A DNA stretch of 64,000 nt. Source: Amycolatopsis sp. WQ 127309 (lineage in GTDB: Bacteria; Actinomycetota; Actinomycetes; Mycobacteriales; Pseudonocardiaceae). This document shows, piece after piece, positions 61,579 through 64,000 of this stretch. The notes beneath the pieces were generated by a model. That model saw nothing but the letters and a program-made list of their open reading frames with translations. It made no database searches and was not told the origin of the DNA. Within the stretch, counting starts at the first letter, position 1; every line of letters starts with the position of its first letter. The DNA lies in NCBI RefSeq assembly GCF_023023025.1, contig NZ_CP095481.1, positions 9,251,001 through 9,315,000 of the forward strand, in the 5' to 3' direction. Made by a program: the position numbers and the translations under genes.

Positions 61579-62030
61579 ACTCGTCCCGGCGCGCGGCGAG
61601 TGCCATCCTGGACGGCGTGCCGACCCGCTGGACGTGCCCGCAGTGCGACCGCGAGTTCGCGCGCGCCGGTCAGGGGCACACGTGCGTGCCGGGCTGCACG
61701 GTCGACGAGACGTTCGCCGCGCGTTCCCCGGCGCAGCGCGCGGTGTACGACGCGATCGCCGCCCACCTGCGCACCCTCGGCGGCTTCCACGAGGACGCGG
61801 TCAAGATCGGCGTGTTCCTCAAGCGGGAGCGCAAGCTCGCCGAGGTGCGGCCGCGCTCGCGCGACGTCCTGCTGTACCTGTTCCTGCCGAGCCCGGTCGA
61901 GACGGCGCGGATCCGCCCGGCGTGGGGCACCGCCGGGCCGCGGGTCGGGCACCGGGTGAGCCTGCGGGAAGTGTCCGATGTGGACGACGAGGTCCGCGGC
62001 TGGCTGACCGCGGCCTACGACTTCTCATGA
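61575..62030 (+). CDS. DUF5655-type protein with zinc-finger-like N-terminus
   Basis: 151 residues from ATG 61575, coupled to the TetR stop; GTG 61617 is an alternative start. An N-terminal CPQCDREFARAGQGHTC stretch resembles a C2HC zinc finger. The remainder (ARSPAQRAVYDAIAAHL, KIGVFLKRERKLAEVRPRSR) is the DUF5655 domain. Function unknown; it ends 6 nt inside the convergent TetR gene. Confidence 0.72.
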   Translation: MNSSRRAASAILDGVPTRWTCPQCDREFARAGQGHTCVPGCTVDETFAARSPAQRAVYDAIAAHLRTLGGFHEDAVKIGVFLKRERKLAEVRPRSRDVLLYLFLPSPVETARIRPAWGTAGPRVGHRVSLREVSDVDDEVRGWLTAAYDFS

Positions 62031-62567
62031 CGGGCTGATCCCCCGCACCGCCAACCCCAGCAACCGCAACGCTTCCCCCGCCGGGTCACGGCCGTGCTCG
62101 GTCGCCAGCACGATGCCCGTCACCACCGCGACCAGGTCCGCCGACGTCACCCCGGCCGGCACCGCGCCCGCCTCGATCGCGCGGCGCAGCACCGGTTCGC
62201 CGGCGTCGGTGAGGCGGCCGCAGACGTGGTCGCCGCCGGAATCCTCGTCCGGGATCAGCGCCGCGGCCATGCCCCGTGCGGAGGCGGCGTACTCCGTCAA
62301 CGCCGTGAGCCAGTCGAGCAGCGCGGCCCGCGGGTCCGCGGCATCGGCGAGAGTGAGGGCCCGGCCGTCCAGCGCGTCGACGCGTTCGCGGAACACGGCG
62401 TCCAGCAGGGCGCGGCGGCTCGGGAAGTGCCGGCGCACGGTGGCCGAGCCGACGCCGGCCGTGCGGGCGATCTGCTCGAGGGACGCCTCCGCGCCGTGCT
62501 CGGCGACCTCCCGTTCGGCGACGGCGAGGATCAGCGCGTAGTTGCGCTGGGCGTCGGACCGCCGCAT
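62025..62567 (-). CDS. TetR-family transcriptional regulator
   Basis: 180 residues from ATG 62567. The DNA-binding domain (ALILAVAEREVAEHGAEASL, then IARTAGVGSATVRRHF) is typical of regulators with the SBD_TetR-like C-terminus. Twin operator-like palindromes separate it from the divergent NmrA-type gene, so it probably represses that gene and itself. Confidence 0.87.
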   Translation of the reverse strand: MRRSDAQRNYALILAVAEREVAEHGAEASLEQIARTAGVGSATVRRHFPSRRALLDAVFRERVDALDGRALTLADAADPRAALLDWLTALTEYAASARGMAAALIPDEDSGGDHVCGRLTDAGEPVLRRAIEAGAVPAGVTSADLVAVVTGIVLATEHGRDPAGEALRLLGLAVRGISPS

Positions 62568-62584
62568 GGAACCTCCGGAAGTTT

Positions 62585-62648
62585 AAGTGGCGGGGGCCGC
62601 CACTTGATGGCTATCGTAGCGGACACGAAGTGGCGGGCCCCGCCATTT
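62585..62648. promoter_or_regulatory. Twin TetR operators upstream of the NmrA-like gene
   Basis: Site 1 (62585-62605) is AAGTGGC-N7-GCCACTT; site 2 (62628-62648) begins AAGTGGCGGG and ends CCGCCATTT, with one imperfect pair. Centres are 43 bp apart, four helical turns. They occupy the divergent promoter between the TetR and NmrA-like genes. Confidence 0.78.
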
Positions 62649-62669
62649 AGTCGTCCGAAGGAGTTTCCC

Positions 62670-63569
62670 ATGTCCCCCGTCCTCGTCACCGGCGCCACCG
62701 GCAAGCAGGGTGGCGCCACCGCCCGCGCGCTGCTCGCCGCGGGCACCGAAGTCCGCGCCCTCGTCCGCGACCCCGGCACCGCACGGGCCGACGCCGTCCG
62801 GGCGCTCGGCGCCGAGCTCGTCACCGGCGACCTCTACGACGCCGGTTCGCTCGGCCCGGCGCTCAAGGGCGTGCGGGGCGTGTTCTCCGTGCAGCTGCCC
62901 GACCTGACCGACCTCGACGGCGACTCCGAATGGGTCCAGGCCCGCAACCTGGTCGACGCCGCCCGGGACGCGGGCGTGGCGCAGTTCGTGCACGCGTCGG
63001 TCTCCGGGGCCGGGCAGCACCGCTCGGCGCCGGGCTGGGCCGAGGGCCGCTGGAAGTCGATGGAGCACTACCTGGAGACGAAGACCGCGATCCAGGATCG
63101 CGTCCGCGAAGCCGGTTTCGCGCACTGGACGTTGCTCAAGCCCGGGTTCTTCATGGAGAACTTCCTGCCGCCGTCGTTCCTGCTCCCCCACGGCGTCGGC
63201 GGCGGGCTGGTGACGTCCATCAAGCCGGGCACCGAACTCTCGCTCGTCGCCGTCGCCGACATCGGTGCCGCGGCCGCGGCGGCCTTCGCCGACCCGGCGC
63301 GCTTCGACGGCGTCGAGCTGGAACTCGCCAGTGAGCGCCGGACGATGGCGGGCGTCGCGGAGGTGCTCTCCCGCGTCCACGGCGTGGAGATCACCGCGCC
63401 CGACATGACCTCGGCGGAAGCCGTGGCGGCCGGCGCGCCCGCGTTCACCGTGCGGCACGAGTGGACGAACGAGATCGGCCACCCCGCGCGCCCGGAGTTC
63501 GCGCGGGCCCTCGGCATCCCGCTGACGTCCTTCGCTGACTGGGCGGACGCGCACCTGACAGCGGGCTGA
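62670..63569 (+). CDS. NmrA-family NAD(P)-binding protein
   Basis: 299 residues with AAGGAG before ATG 62670. Atypical short-chain dehydrogenase: the nucleotide motif GATGKQGGATARALLAAG at the N-terminus, no YxxxK catalytic pair, and the NmrA-like LKPGFFMENFLPP segment near residue 160. Members act as redox sensors or as NADPH quinone/ketone reductases. Controlled by the divergent TetR, suggesting response to a reactive small molecule. Confidence 0.87.
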   Translation: MSPVLVTGATGKQGGATARALLAAGTEVRALVRDPGTARADAVRALGAELVTGDLYDAGSLGPALKGVRGVFSVQLPDLTDLDGDSEWVQARNLVDAARDAGVAQFVHASVSGAGQHRSAPGWAEGRWKSMEHYLETKTAIQDRVREAGFAHWTLLKPGFFMENFLPPSFLLPHGVGGGLVTSIKPGTELSLVAVADIGAAAAAAFADPARFDGVELELASERRTMAGVAEVLSRVHGVEITAPDMTSAEAVAAGAPAFTVRHEWTNEIGHPARPEFARALGIPLTSFADWADAHLTAG

Positions 63570-63591
63570 TCTTCCCGCTACGGTCGGCGGC

Positions 63592-64000
63592 ATGGCCAAG
63601 CCTCCCCACCTCCCCGCGACCACGCCCGGCGGCAAGTGCGTCTTCTGCGCGATCGCCACCGGGCAAGCCCCAGCGACCCTCGTGCACGAGGACGACGAGT
63701 TCGTCGCCGTCGTCGACCTGCGCCCGGTGTCGACGGGCCACCTGCTGGTGCTCCCCCGGGCCCACCACGAGGGCCTGGCCGACCTCCCCGCGGCGGCGGG
63801 GGCCCGGATGTTCACGATCGCGCAGACGCTCGCGGCCGCGTTGCGCCGCACGGAGATCCGGACCGAGGGGATCAACCTGTTCCTGGCCGACGGCACCGCC
63901 GCGGGCCAGGAGATCCCCCACGTCCACCTGCACGTGATCCCCCGCCACGCGGACGACGGCTTCGTCCTGAGCGCGGACTGGCGGGTCCGGGAGCGGGCCG
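63592..64000 (+). CDS. HIT-family nucleotide-binding protein, 3' truncated
   Basis: The gene runs off the window; 136 residues are visible. Histidine triad motif HVHLHVIPR and the N-terminal CVFCAIATGQ zinc-type pair place it among the HIT hydrolases (Hint branch), which cleave AMP-linked or similar nucleotides. TACGGT at 63579-63584 ends 7 nt before the ATG, so the message is probably leaderless. Confidence 0.88.
   Translation, partial: MAKPPHLPATTPGGKCVFCAIATGQAPATLVHEDDEFVAVVDLRPVSTGHLLVLPRAHHEGLADLPAAAGARMFTIAQTLAAALRRTEIRTEGINLFLADGTAAGQEIPHVHLHVIPRHADDGFVLSADWRVRERA

Overview
The window is 64 kb of very GC-rich actinomycete chromosome with many GTG starts, ATGA/GTGA-coupled genes and apparently leaderless promoters. 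A DasR-type site, an EtfD-type oxidoreductase, a DUF574 methyltransferase, a propane-type di-iron monooxygenase and a rifamycin-resistance cassette together point to the Pseudonocardiaceae, most likely Amycolatopsis. The genus is an inference from gene content and repeat style. I see no rRNA, tRNA, insertion sequence, CRISPR array or prophage.

Layout. 0-4.6 kb: the 3' part of a YcaO/TOMM cyclodehydratase cut by the window edge, an MFS exporter divergent from an ArsR-like repressor across a 34-bp palindrome, and a secreted SH3/amidase-like protein. 4.6-9.3 kb: a dasABCD-like chitobiose uptake operon with a GH3 N-acetylhexosaminidase and a DasR-type operator. 10-22 kb: MFS transporter, FHA membrane protein, EtfD, a Cys-rich protein, nitroreductase, a GGDEF/degenerate-EAL protein, secreted hydrolase, cytochrome P450 and DUF574 methyltransferase. 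21.4-27.4 kb: LacI regulator, sugar ABC transporter and GH31 alpha-xylosidase-like enzyme. 27.7-33.6 kb: peptide ABC transporter with a fused double ATPase. 33.6-42 kb: small regulators and detoxification genes (DUF3592, pentapeptide protein, TetR, YceI, MarR plus glutathionyl-hydroquinone reductase-like protein, WYL regulator plus epoxide hydrolase, TetR plus GNAT).

42.2-47.2 kb is the most striking block. A 19-bp rifamycin-associated element (RAE) precedes three co-directional genes: a rifamycin glycosyltransferase-like enzyme, a Rox-type rifamycin monooxygenase and a HelD/HelR-type RNA-polymerase-associated helicase. This would be one inducible unit that both destroys the drug and protects its target.

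48.2-59.4 kb is a complete propane/acetone-type soluble di-iron monooxygenase locus (prmABCD/mimABCD). It includes an amidohydrolase, a DUF59 protein, an alcohol dehydrogenase and a dedicated GroEL. A divergent GAF/Fis activator lacks the sigma-54 contact motif, and two identical-arm palindromes (GTCTCA-N3-TGAGAC) mark its probable binding sites. 59.4-64 kb: a 14-copy 21-bp tandem repeat, two TetR-controlled oxidoreductase loci with clear operators, a DUF5655 protein and the 5' part of a HIT-family gene.
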